Of a DNA stretch of 15,671 bases, positions 1-9,129 are shown piece by piece (positions within the stretch are counted from its first letter, which is position 1; each line of letters starts with the position of its first letter). This DNA comes from Hydnum rufescens UP504. Lineage: Eukaryota > Basidiomycota > Agaricomycetes > Cantharellales > Hydnaceae. Location of the stretch: NCBI GenBank assembly GCA_014904985.1, contig MU128910.1, forward strand, positions 271,424 to 287,094. Direction: 5' to 3'. Under the pieces are notes generated by a model, which worked only from the letters and a program-made list of their open reading frames with translations, ran no database searches and had not been told where the DNA came from. A program made the translations under genes and the position numbers.

Positions 1-272
1 ACTCTCCAGAAGTCTGCGGGACGCCGTGGTCAAGCTCATGATGAGGGACGTAACGTGTGCACGTTGCCGAGTTCAATGAGTCCCAGCTGTCGCGCGTGCT
101 GTGCCGTGGGTGCCCCCCCACGCCTTGTCTGGGCGATTGGCGGCATGGTTCATTACCGCTTCCCTTTGCCGGTAATGCCTCGCCCGAAAAGCCTCAGGGG
201 AGTAGCCCGCGATCCCTTGTGCCGTGAAGTTGCCAAAGAAGGCTACTATCCCAACCGTGGCCAAGTCTCCAT
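1..272 (+). pseudogene. Inverted middle fragment of the array gene family
   Basis: This plus-strand stretch aligns, with many substitutions and indels, to the sense (minus) strand of copy 2 between about 4020 and 3760, the part just after the putative catalytic region (roughly codons 200-290). Shared landmarks in order are AAGTCTGCGG, AAGCTCATGATGAGGGA, AGTCCCAGCTGTCGCGCGT, TGTCTGGGCGAT, ATGGTTCAT, GAAGTTGC and CTACTATC. It therefore faces the opposite way from the four other copies. An extra G at about position 20 and further indels break the frame, so it cannot code. It is much less like copy 2 (by eye roughly 70%) than the adjoining 275-870 segment is, so it looks like an older family member rather than a fresh flip. 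It continues off the left edge and stops at about 272, where copy 1 begins. Confidence 0.8.
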
Positions 273-870
273 CGCCGGCCAAGTTTTGAGAGACCATTTC
301 CCAGGGCGAATCCGATGGGAGCATGTCCCATCGCACTACGTGTCGCGCGGTGGCAACGAGCATTGTCCAAGCGAAGAAGTAGCAATTGAAGCGCCGAAGC
401 GTGTAATTTTTTGCCTCGTCGTCTCTGTGGATCCCAACACAGATTTTAATGATGTTCAAAAGATGTATGTGGCTGCCCTGACAGTGGAGTTCGGCCAGGG
501 TGTCGGAGGTCTTGTCCAGCTCGGACAATGATTTAACATTCGCAATAGTGTCAATCGATTCGGTCCCCTCGGGTGTCAGGGTGTCCATTGCCTTAGCTTC
601 ATCTCCCCTCCGATCCAAACGCAATATACAGTCCTCGGAGTCCTCGGAAAGGAAGAGAACAACATACTGGTGATTGAGTGGCTTTGATCTCTCCCTACGA
701 AGCTGAAACATGTTGATCTTGGTAGGACGACGGCCGAAGGAGTTATGCCAGTCCATTACCCCATTTTTTCGCCAGTCTGGCCCAAACTGGATGCGAAAGG
801 GGTCTCGGGATCTATCTGCCCTGGACGAGGCCACAACCGCATTAGAGAAACTTTTAGCTGCGAGAGACAT
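273..870 (-). pseudogene. Copy 1: 5' half of the array gene, truncated
   Basis: The frame opens at the ATG on 868-870 (MSLAAKSF...) and matches copies 2 and 3 for about 199 codons, ending near the family motif SDSPWE. It includes the NHQYVVLFL segment and the YTLRRFNCYFFAW segment that carry the putative catalytic His and Cys. Beyond 273 the frame stays open to 73, but those ~66 residues are read antisense through the inverted fragment and match nothing in the family. Compared with copy 2 (4022-4617) the DNA is almost identical. One difference matters: four C at 759-762, where copy 2 has three, so this copy keeps the N-terminus in frame. There is no intron or exon 2. A shortened product could be made from the intact 5' flank, but I treat it as a truncated pseudogene. 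Confidence 0.75.
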
Positions 871-1188
871 GAACTATGGTGGTGGTTGGTATGATTGCTG
901 AGTGTACACGAGGTAGATATACCTGTCCAAAGTACTGGTCGAGCTCCCAAATGATATCAAGAAGCCAGACCCCAAATAGCTCTAAGTGCTCGTGTGAACC
1001 ACAGCATAGCCGAATTTGAGCATGTTTGATATCACAAGTGTCAGAAAAATGCCGCCAGGAAACCCCCAGTGCCCCAGTTGAGTAGTACTTTCGAAGCTCT
1101 TGACTTTTGACCCGCGAACGAATTTGATCAGGGGCCCTTGAAATGCCCTTTTCTCCCACCGGAGAACTCGGCGGCAGATCAGGTTAGC

Positions 1189-1196
1189 CTTATATA
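1189..1196 (-). promoter_or_regulatory. TATA-like box of unit 1
   Basis: On the minus strand this reads TATATAAG, followed by GC, a good TATA-box match. It lies 319 bp before the copy 1 ATG. The same element is at the same distance in unit 2 and at a similar distance in unit 3 as CATATAAG. If used, the 5' untranslated leader would be about 290 nt, long for a fungal gene, so a leader intron or another start is possible. Confidence 0.35.
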
Positions 1197-1242
1197 CATA
1201 AGAATGTCGAGGTGCACCTGGTGGTGGATGCCACTTGGATAC

Positions 1243-1259
1243 CCCGGTTCAAACCCCGG
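1243..1259 (+). other. tRNA-like T-arm / pol III B-box-like sequence
   Basis: CCCGG-TTCAAAC-CCCGG has the shape of a tRNA T-arm (5-nt stem halves, 7-nt loop, one C-C mismatch) and contains GGTTCAAACC, close to the pol III B box. The same element is in unit 2 at 4989-5005. Unit 3 has a weaker relative near 8268 (GATTCAAACC). I cannot fold a complete tRNA around any of them. A tRNA-derived SINE remnant fits, as does chance. Confidence 0.25.
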
Positions 1260-2388
1260 TTGAGTTCAAGTTCCGTTAAGTGTCCAAATTAAGCGCCCAT
1301 CACTACTCGCGCACGGAACACGCGAGATGTTGGGGAAATCGCACTTTGGTTTCCCCAAACATCTTTCCACCCCCCCACCCACTTCTATATGGACCACACC
1401 CATGCATGCGAGAAGTCAGGAATTTCTTTTTTTTGGAAATCTCAAGAATCTTCTTCAAATCGAGGCAATAAACTTTTAAAACATATAGCTTGTAATCGAT
1501 TTATGGTTTTCTGGCCCCTCAATCAACTTGCGCTGGTGTTGAGTCGCATTCCTGGTCTCTAAATCTGGATGTTGCGGCGCGCTATTTGCCGAAATTTGCA
1601 TTAACTTGTGTTGAATCTTAATTTCAAATCTTTGAAGGGATTCTCAGTCCTGCCTTCGAGCGCTAAAAGTCTAGGCTGGTCCCTACCCCAGTATAAGCGG
1701 GCGGGACTCACAACTTAGCACCAGCAAAACCCACTCCATCATTAGCAGCTACAGGTGGGACGGAGGGGGAAGGACAAGGCAGGTGCGTCTCCTCTCAAGG
1801 GCTCCAGCTATGGGCGGGAGCAGTGAGATGCAATGAAACGAAGCAACGAAACGAAAGGGAAGCAAAAGCTTTGGCGCGTAGTTCCACAAGGCCTCGTTGT
1901 TCCCAGTCTCTTGACATTCAAGGGCTAGACTGAACCCAAAGGTTGATATCCTATCGTTGTTCATCTAATCATGCAAGCTCAGGCCAGCTGGTCCTCCTCA
2001 CTCTTTTTCAGCCCTCTGATGGTTCTTTACAAAATACTGAATTGGGCCCACCTTGGTCCAATACGAACGAAATCTACATTAACTTGGAAACAGAACAGCT
2101 CAAAGAGTTTAAACCAGCATTCCTCTCTGGCCAAGGTTTTTCACTTTCTCTTCCTATCACACTTTCACGCGCATTTCCGATGATCCTTCGCTCTACGGTA
2201 TGGAGGCGCTGCTGCCGGTGGGGAGACATGAATAAATCACCACCCAACTTCAGCCGTTCACGTTGTCCTCTCCTGGGAACTCGAGGCCTATCTAGTGGAG
2301 CAAGCACCCTCACTGTGGATGGTGGAACCCATAAGTAGATGACGTTGTGATAGGCTTTGAATATTCTGGCCGTCCTCATGTATCATAA

Positions 2389-2789
2389 AGTACACTTCCT
2401 CTACTCTAGGCGGCTGGCAGCTGGCGCCCGTCTTGTGTATAGTATTTCGAAGGACTCGCTGTGATACTAGAACAGGGAATACTTTCTTTGTGAAAAGAAC
2501 TAAACATTCGCAGATGGTACCTAGAACATGTACAGGGAATACTACAGAACTCGGAAGGACGAAAAGGGAGCTAACCCCAGTCTTTACGAAAAGAACTGAG
2601 GAGCGGTTAACGCGAGAGAACTAATATATGTACAACCCGGTGAGATCGGGTACCTTGATAGGCAGGCAGGAAATAATAGAGGTGGTCTTATACCCAAGTG
2701 ATCAATCCGGGCGTCCCGCATCCGGCTCACTTCCAACATGGTAGTCAGTTCCAGTGGTATCCTTGGTGCGGTGTCATCGCTCGGGGTGG
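2389..2789. repeat. 3' flank of copy 2, repeated in units 3 and 4
   Basis: This lies 3' of copy 2 and matches 5719-6117 and about 9130-9496. It begins at GTACACTTCCTCTAC in all units. It also has an internal direct duplication: the pair AGGGAATACT plus TCTTTGTGAAAAGAACTAA near 2475-2505 recurs as AGGGAATACT plus TCTTTACGAAAAGAACTGA near 2533-2599. No gene or clear polyadenylation signal is seen. Confidence 0.75.
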
Positions 2790-4617
2790 TCACGAGACAT
2801 CTGCATTGGGATCGCCAGCCGCGCCCGCGCCCCTCCATCCAAATCTACCACTGCCCTCCAAACCCGATCCATTGCCGCTCGCATATCATTCTCTACACCT
2901 GAACCAAGGTTAAAGCGGCGGAGTAGTCTCGGATAAGTTTTAACGTATATCGCTGGCATTCGGACTCCGCGCCATTGGCCAATACAGCTATGAATTTGGA
3001 GGGGGGCACGTGATGGAGACGAGAAGGCTAGGGATCTGGGCGGGTTTTATAAAAATGATCGTGGTTCATCCTAGGTTTGGAAAACTTACCATATCTCTCC
3101 CATTGATGTGAAGGTGAGTGTCCCGGAGCTATTGACCACCGAAACGGCTAGCATATCATTTGCTATATCCACCAATTTGTTTAGAGTGCTTCGCGCAGCG
3201 TCCCGAATATCAGGGCTGAGGATTCCCATGCTTCACCCACCTTCCATGATCGTCCAGGCCCGCACTCCCCCTCATCGCTCTGATGTCGACGTGTCCATCC
3301 TCCCCATGTATCTGTTCAGTAGTTCCATGCTTCACTCCAGAGTCCGCGTCATCCTCCTCCGCGTCTTTCATCGCCTCTTTAGATGCGTCTCGGACGATGT
3401 CACGAATCGAGTTCCATACCTCATCCCATTTCGTGTCATCTGTTACCATAGCACGCGCCTCAGGGGCTGCGAAACGCGGAGTGGCTTGCACCAGGGCACG
3501 AAACCCTGCGATAATTGCGGGACGCCAATCTGCCGTTCGACCTCCAAGGAAGTCTGGGTCCCCCAGGTGCATGCTCGGGAACGGAAAGCATCCACATCCT
3601 CCTCCATGACTTTAATACTTGATATTGCGGTGGTCACGGCATTTAGTATGCTAGTCGTCACATCACGACGAGCAGCGTCCTGCATAGCCTTCTCAACGTC
3701 TTCCTTCCAGAGAGTGGTTCGGAGCGTGGTGACTCGCAGCTCTGTCAATACGGAATGGAGAGTTGGCCGGAGCGTTGATAGTAGCTCCTTTTGCAACTTC
3801 AATCGCAGAGAGGTGTGGATCCCCGACTTCCCCGAGCTTCGCAGCATTAGCCGCAAAGCAAGGCGTATGAACCATTCCGGCATCGCCCAGACCAAGCGGG
3901 CACCACGCGACATGACGCGCGACAGCTGGGACTTCAATTTACCTCGGATCGTGATCACGGTTTTTACTGTTTCCCTCATCATGAGCTTGATCATGGCGTC
4001 CGCAGACTTCGTGGATAGTTCGCCGGCCAAGCTTTGAGAGAGCGTTTCCCAGGGCGAATCCGATGGGAGCATGTCCCATCGCACTACGTGTCGCGCGGTG
4101 GCAACGAGCATTGTCCAAGCGAAGAAGTAGCAATTGAAGCGCCGAAGCGTGTAATTTTTTGCCTCGTCGTCTCTGTGGATCCCAACACAGATTTTAATGA
4201 TGTTCAAAAGATGTATGTGGCTGCCCTGACAGTGGAGTTCGGCCAGGGTGTCGGAGGTCTTGTCCAGCTCGGACAATGATTTAACATTCGCAATAGTGTC
4301 AATCGATTCGGTCCCCTCGGGTGTCAGGGTGTCCATTGCCTTAGCTTCATCTCCCCTCCGATCCAAACGCAATATACAGTCCTCGGAGTCCTCGGAAAGG
4401 AAGAGAACAACATACTGGTGATTGAGTGGCTTTGATCTCTCCCTACGAAGCTGAAACATGTTGATCTTGGTAGGACGACGGCCGAAGGAGTTATGCCAGT
4501 CCATTACCCATTTTTTCGCCAGTCTGGCCCAAACTGGATGCGAAAGGGGTCTCGGGATCTATCTGCCCTGGACGAGGCCACAACCGCATTAGAGAAACTT
4601 TTAGCTGCGAGAGACAT
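2790..4617 (-). pseudogene. Copy 2: full-length array gene with multiple frameshifts
   Basis: The gene runs from the ATG at 4615-4617 through exon 1, a 54-bp intron (3036-3089) and exon 2 to a TGA at 2790-2792. Against copy 3 it is broken in several places. One C is missing at 4507-4509, which puts a TAA straight after the codons for RKNG. One base is missing at about 3565. Three single-base losses and an insertion of about 88 bp lie in 3220-3360. One base is missing at the start of exon 2 and another at about 2917. The longest clean frame (4504 down to 3443) starts at an internal ATG (MDWHNSFG) and keeps the putative catalytic His and Cys before running into 43 foreign residues. A truncated protein from that ATG cannot be excluded. 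The 5' half and flank are almost identical to copy 1, implying recent duplication or conversion between them. Confidence 0.8.
3036..3089 (-). other. 54-bp spliceosomal intron of copy 2
   Basis: On the minus strand it begins GTAAGTTTTCC and ends CCCAG, exactly 54 bp as in copies 3 and 4. An in-frame TGA inside it would end translation if unspliced. TGAACC in the middle is a possible branch site. Confidence 0.7.
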
Positions 4618-4935
4618 GAACTATGGTGGTGGTTGGTATGATTGCTGAGTGTACACGAGGTAGATATACCTGTCCAAAGTACTGGTCGAGCTCCCAAATG
4701 ATATCAAGAAGCCAGACCCCAAATAGCTCTAAGTGCTCGTGTGAACCACAGCATAGCCGAATTTGAGCATGTTTGATATCACAAGTGTCAGAAAAATGCC
4801 GCCAGGAAACCCCCAGTGCCCCAGTTGAGTAGTACTTTCGAAGCTCTTGACTTTTGGCCCGCGAACGAATTTGATCAGGGGCCCTTGAAATGCCCTTTTC
4901 TCCCACCGGAGAACTCGGCGGCAGATCAGGTTAGC

Positions 4936-4943
4936 CTTATATA
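4936..4943 (-). promoter_or_regulatory. TATA-like box of unit 2
   Basis: Minus-strand TATATAAG, 319 bp before the copy 2 ATG, identical in sequence and spacing to unit 1. Confidence 0.35.
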
Positions 4944-4988
4944 CATAAGAATGTCGAGGTGCACCTGGTGGTGGATGCCACTTGGATA

Positions 4989-5005
4989 CCCGGTTCAAAC
5001 CCCGG
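4989..5005 (+). other. tRNA-like T-arm, unit 2
   Basis: Second instance of CCCGG-TTCAAAC-CCCGG, at the same place in the unit as at 1243-1259. No full tRNA fold is visible. Confidence 0.25.
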
Positions 5006-5623
5006 TTGAGTTCAAGTTCCGTTAAGTGTCCAAATTAAGCGCCCATCCACTACTCGCGCACGGAACACGCGAGATGTTGGGGAAATCACACTTTGGTTTC
5101 CCCAAACATCTTTCCACCTCCCCGCCCCACTTCTATATGGACCACACCCACGCACGCGAGAAGTCAGGAATTTCCTTTTTTGGAAATCTCAAGAATCTTC
5201 TTCAAATTGAGGCAAATAACTTTTAAACCATATAACTTATAATCTATTTATGGTTTTCTGCCCCCCCAATCAACTTGCGCTGGTGTTGAGTCGCATTCCC
5301 GGTCTCTGAATCTGGATGTTGCGGCGCGCTATTTGCCGAAATTTGCATTAACTTGTATTGAATCTTAATTTCAAATCTTTGAAGGGATTCCCGGTTCTGC
5401 CTTCGAGCGCTAAAAGTCTAGGCCTACCCCAGTATAAGCGGGCGGGACTCACAACTTAGCAACAGCAAAACCCACTCCATCATTAGCAGCTACAGGTGGG
5501 ACGGAGGGGCAAGGACAAGGCAGGTGCGTCTCCTCCAAGGGCTCCAGCTACGGGCAGGAGCAGTGAGATGCAATGAAACGAAGCGACGAAACGAGACGGA
5601 AGCAAAAGCTTTGGCGCGTACTG

Positions 5624-5718
5624 TACGCACGCAAAGTCTAACAATCTGTCACGTCACAAAATAGAAAAAGTTGCTTCCACAGATAACAATCCAGTCACAT
5701 TGCCATGGGGGCATTGCT
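5624..5718. other. Unit-2-specific 95-bp spacer replacing ~508 bp
   Basis: Units 1 and 3 share about 450-500 bp between the 5' flank and the next 3' flank. Here it is replaced by about 95 bp with no match elsewhere in the window, from CTGTACGCACGC to GGGGGCATTGCT. Homology resumes at GTACACTTCCTCTAC. This is either a deletion with filler sequence or the original junction of a shorter unit. Confidence 0.6.
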
Positions 5719-6117
5719 AAGTACACTTCCTCTACTCCAGGCGGGGGTCCATCTTGTGTATAGTATTTTGAAAGACTCGCTGTGATACTAGAATGGGGTA
5801 TACTTTCTTTATGAAAAGAACTAAACATTTGCAGATGGTACCTAGAACATGTACAGGGAATACTACAGAACTCGGAAGGACGAAAAGGGAGCTAACCCCA
5901 GTCTTTATGAAAAGAACTGAGGTGTGGTTAACGCGAGAGAACGAATATATGTACAACCCGATGAGGTCGGGTACCCTTGATAGGCAGGCAAAGGAAATGA
6001 TGAAGGTGGTCTTATACCCGAGTGATAAATCCGGACGTCCCGCATCCGGCTGACTTCCAACATAGTAGTCAGTTCCAATGGTATCCTTGGGTGCCATCGC
6101 TGGGTCGCATAGGGTGG
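5719..6117. repeat. 3' flank of copy 3
   Basis: Matches 2389-2789 and 9130-9496, including the internally duplicated AGGGAATAC / GAAAAGAACT blocks. It follows the copy 3 stop codon and would carry the 3' untranslated region. No gene is seen. Confidence 0.75.
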
Positions 6118-7854
6118 TTACGAGACATCTGCATTAGGATCGCCAGTCGTGCCCGCGCCCCCTACATCCAAAGCCACCACTACCCTCCAAATCCGATCCA
6201 TTGCCGCTCGCATATCATTCTCTACACCTGGACCAAGGTTAAAGCGGCGCGAGTAGTCTCGGATAAGTTTTAACGTATATCGCTGGCATTCGGACTGCGT
6301 GCCATCGGCCAATCCAGCTATGAATTTGGAGGGGGGCACGTGACGGAGACGAGAAGGACGAGAGATCTGGGCGGGTTTTATAAAAATGATCGTGGTTCAT
6401 CCTAGGTTTGGAAAACTTACCATATCTCTCCCATTGATGTGAAGGTGAGTGTCCTGGAGGTTATTGACCACGCAAGCGGCTAGCATATCATTTGCTACAT
6501 CCGCCAAATCGTTTAGACTGCTTCGCGCAGCGTCCCGAATTTCAGGGCGGAGGATTTCCCATGCTTCAGCCCACACTTCCATGAAGGCGTCCCAGAGTCC
6601 CTCCTTCGCGTCTTTCATCGCCTCTTTAGATGCGTCTCGGACGATATCCCGAATCGAGTTCCATACCTCATCCCACTTCGTGTCATCTGTTACCAAAGCA
6701 CGCGCCTCAGGGGCCGCGAAACGTGGACAGGCTTCCATCAGGGTACGAAACCCTGCGATAATTGCGGGACGCCAATCCGCCGTTCGACCTCCAAGGAAGT
6801 CTGGGTCCCCCAAGGTGCGTGCTCGGGAACGGAAAGCATCCACATCCTCGTCTGTGACTTTAGTACTTGATACTGCGGCGGTCGCGGCATGTAGTAGGCT
6901 AATTGTCACATCACCACGAGCAGCCTTTCGCGTTGCACCCTCGATGTCGTCTTTCCAGAGAGTGGTTCGAAGCGTGTCGGCTCGCAGATCTGTCAATACA
7001 GAACGGAGAGTCGGCTCGAGCGCCGATAGTAGCTCCTCTTGCAACTTCAATCGCAGAGAGGTGTGGATCCCCGACTTCCCCGACCATTGGAACATTAGCC
7101 GCAAACCAGGGCGTATGAGCCATTCTGGCATCGCCCAGAGAAAGCGGGCACGACGCGACATGGCACGCGACAGCGGGGACTTCAATTTACGTCGGATCGT
7201 CATCACGTTTTTTACTGTTCCCCCGATCATCAGCTTGATCATGATGTCCGCAGACTTCTTCGATAGTGCGCCGGCCATGTTTTGAGAGAGCGTTTCCCAG
7301 GGCGAATCCGATGGGAGCATATCCCATTGCACTACGTGTCGCGCGGTGGCAACGAGCACTGTCCAAGCGAAGAAGTAGCAATTGAAGCGCCAAAGCGTGT
7401 AATTTTTTGCCTTGTCGTCTCTGTGGATGCCAACACAGATTTTAATGATGTTCAAAAGATGTATGTCACTTTTCTGACAGTGGAATTCGGCCAGGGTGTC
7501 GGAGGTCTTGTCCAGCTCGGCCAATGATTTAACATTCGCAATAGTGTCAAACGATTCGATCCCCTCGGATGTCAGGGCGTCCATTGGCTTGGCTTCATCT
7601 CCCCTCCGATCCAAACGCAATATACAGTCGTCGGAAAGGAAGAGAACAACATACTGGTGATTGAGTGGCCTTGATCTCTCCCTACGAAGCTGAAACATCT
7701 TGATCTTGGTAGGACGACGGTCGGGGGAATTATGCCAGTCCATTATCCCATTGTTTCGCCAGTCTTCTCCAAACCGGATGCGAAAGGGACTTGTGGATCT
7801 GTCCCTGGACTTTGCAACTGCGGTAGAGAATAAATTTGCGGCCGCGAAAGACAT
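6118..7854 (-). CDS. Copy 3: intact array gene, unknown protein, possible permuted papain-like fold
   Basis: Two exons: 7854-6421 (478 codons) and 6366-6118 (82 codons plus TAA), joined across a 54-bp phase-0 intron to give 560 residues. The start (MSFAAANLF) is conserved in copies 1 and 2. Exon 2 is supported by residues shared with copy 4, LKLIR, VENDMR and AMDR. No signal peptide or clear membrane span is seen, so a cytosolic protein is likely. Residues about 64-75 (LNHQYVVLFL, His66) form a predicted strand starting with His. Residues 152-163 (YTLWRFNCYFFA, Cys159) resemble the Y-x-L...N-C-x-x-F signature of circularly permuted papain-like enzymes (LRAT, PPPDE/DeSI), with a His-Cys spacing of 93. 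Those families use these residues for thiol hydrolase or acyl-transfer chemistry; assigning this here is my inference. The rest (about 195-478) looks helical and is unrecognised. It is the only unbroken copy in the array. A second gene product or further introns cannot be ruled out. Confidence 0.7.
6367..6420 (-). other. 54-bp spliceosomal intron of copy 3
   Basis: Minus strand GTAAGTTTTCC ... CCGCCCAG. The donor follows the codon for Met478 at a codon boundary, and the acceptor returns to an open frame of 82 codons. A later AG (CATAG at about 6320) would shift the frame to an early stop, so the CCCAG acceptor is preferred. Length and splice sites fit short fungal introns. Confidence 0.75.
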
Positions 7855-9129
7855 GAACTAGGGTGGTGGTGGGTATCCAGATTGCTGAGTGTACACGAGA
7901 TAGATAAAGCTATCCAAAATTCTCCAAACTGGTCGAGGTTCCAAATGATATGAAGAAGAAGCCAGGCTCCAAATAGCTCTAAGTGTTCGTGTGAACCCCA
8001 ATATAGCCGAATTTGAGCGTGTTTGATATCACAAGTGTCAGAAAAATGCCGCCAGGAAACCCCCACTGCCCCAGTTGAGTACTACTTTCGAAGCTCTTGA
8101 CTTTTGACCCGAGAACGAATTTGATCAGAAGCCCTTGAAATGCCCTTTTATCCCACCCGAGAACTCGGCGGCAGGATCAAGATAGCCTTATATGCATAAG
8201 CATGTTGAGATTAATGTGTAGCTGGATAGTCGAGTTCAGGCAATTGTGTAGCTTTTTGCATGACCCTGATTCAAACCTCGAATTAAGCGCCCATCCACTA
8301 CTCGCGCACAGAACATGCAAGATGGGAAATTGCACTGGCTTCCCCAAACATGGTGTTCTGCACCTAAGCACCTAAGTGTTGTTGGGCTGGCGTTGAGTCG
8401 CATTCCCGGTAAATCCGGATGATTTGCCGAAATTTGCATTAACTTGTATTGGACCTTAATTTCAAATCCCTGACAGCTCTCGAGCGCTAAAAGTCGGCTA
8501 CCCCAGCATAAGCGCGCGGGACTCACAACTTAGCACAGCGGGGCCCACTCCGTCATTAGCAGCTACAGGTGGGACAGAGGTAGAGGACAAGACAGGGCTC
8601 CAGTTACGGGCAGAGATGCAATTAAACGACGAAGCGACGAAACGAAGCGGAAGCAATAGCTCGCCTCATTCAAGGGCTAGACCGAACCCTGCAGGATGAT
8701 ATCCTATCGTTGTCCATCTAATCATGCAAGCTCGGGCCAGTCTGGTCCTCCTCACTCTTTTTCAGCCCTCTGATGGTTCTTTACAAAGTACTCAATTGGG
8801 GCCCACCTTGTCCAATACGTATTCTTAACCTGGAATACTTCGCTTGCAGAACTGAAAAGCAGCATTCCCTCTTGCCGAGGTTTTTACTTTCTCTTCGTAT
8901 CACGCATTCACACGCATTTCGGACGATCCTTCGCTCTACGGCATGGAGGCGCTACTGCCGGTGGGCAGGCATGAATAAATCACCTCCACCCAACTTCAGC
9001 CGTCCACGCTGTCCTTGCCTGGGAACTCAAGGCCTATCTAGTGGAGTAATTGTGGATGGTGGGACCCATAAGTAGATGATGAGGTTGCAATAGGCTTTGA
9101 ATCTTCTGGGCCATCCTCATGTATCATAA
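7855..9129. repeat. Unit 3: 5' flank and spacer
   Basis: Colinear with 871-2388 but more diverged and shorter, with several deletions, especially around 8230-8400. It keeps the block around ATCATGCAAGCTC at 8722. No convincing gene. Open frames on both strands change between units. A weak tRNA-like pair lies near 8219 (TAGCTGGATAG) and 8268 (GATTCAAACC). Confidence 0.75.
8187..8194 (-). promoter_or_regulatory. TATA-like box of unit 3 (intact copy)
   Basis: Minus-strand CATATAAG, 333 bp before the ATG of the intact copy. One base differs from the TATATAAG of units 1 and 2. It is the best core-promoter candidate for copy 3, though the distance to the ATG is long. Confidence 0.3.

Larger units (their letters stand above)
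871..2388. repeat. Unit 1: 5' flank and spacer, repeated in units 2 and 3
   Basis: No convincing gene is seen here. 871-1880 is nearly identical to 4618-5623 and diverged but colinear with 7855-8665, so it is the 5' flank of the minus-strand gene in each unit. 1881-2388 is shared with about 8666-9129 but missing from unit 2. Landmarks include CTTTGAAGGGATTC, AAGCGGGCGGGACTCACAAC and the block around ATCATGCAAGCTC at 1969. An open minus-strand frame at 854-1159 (101 codons, conserved in unit 2) runs over the gene's ATG in another frame. It starts close to where transcription from the TATA box would begin, so it could act as an upstream reading frame. It changes in unit 3, so I do not call it a gene. 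Confidence 0.8.
4618..5623. repeat. Unit 2: 5' flank repeat
   Basis: Nearly identical to 871-1880 for the first several hundred bases, then slightly more diverged with small indels. Homology to units 1 and 3 stops after CTTTGGCGCGTA at 5623. No gene is seen; open frames here are not conserved in unit 3. Confidence 0.85.

Noticed and set aside
73..272. Open minus-strand extension of copy 1 into 66 extra residues
   Set aside because: It reads antisense through the inverted family fragment; no other copy has it, so it is an accidental tail rather than a domain.
3108..4037. 309-codon plus-strand open frame across copy 2 (and a similar 278-codon frame at 6449-7285)
   Set aside because: Both are antisense shadows of the minus-strand gene. 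The minus frame is supported by its conserved intron, conserved start and longer uninterrupted reading in copy 3.
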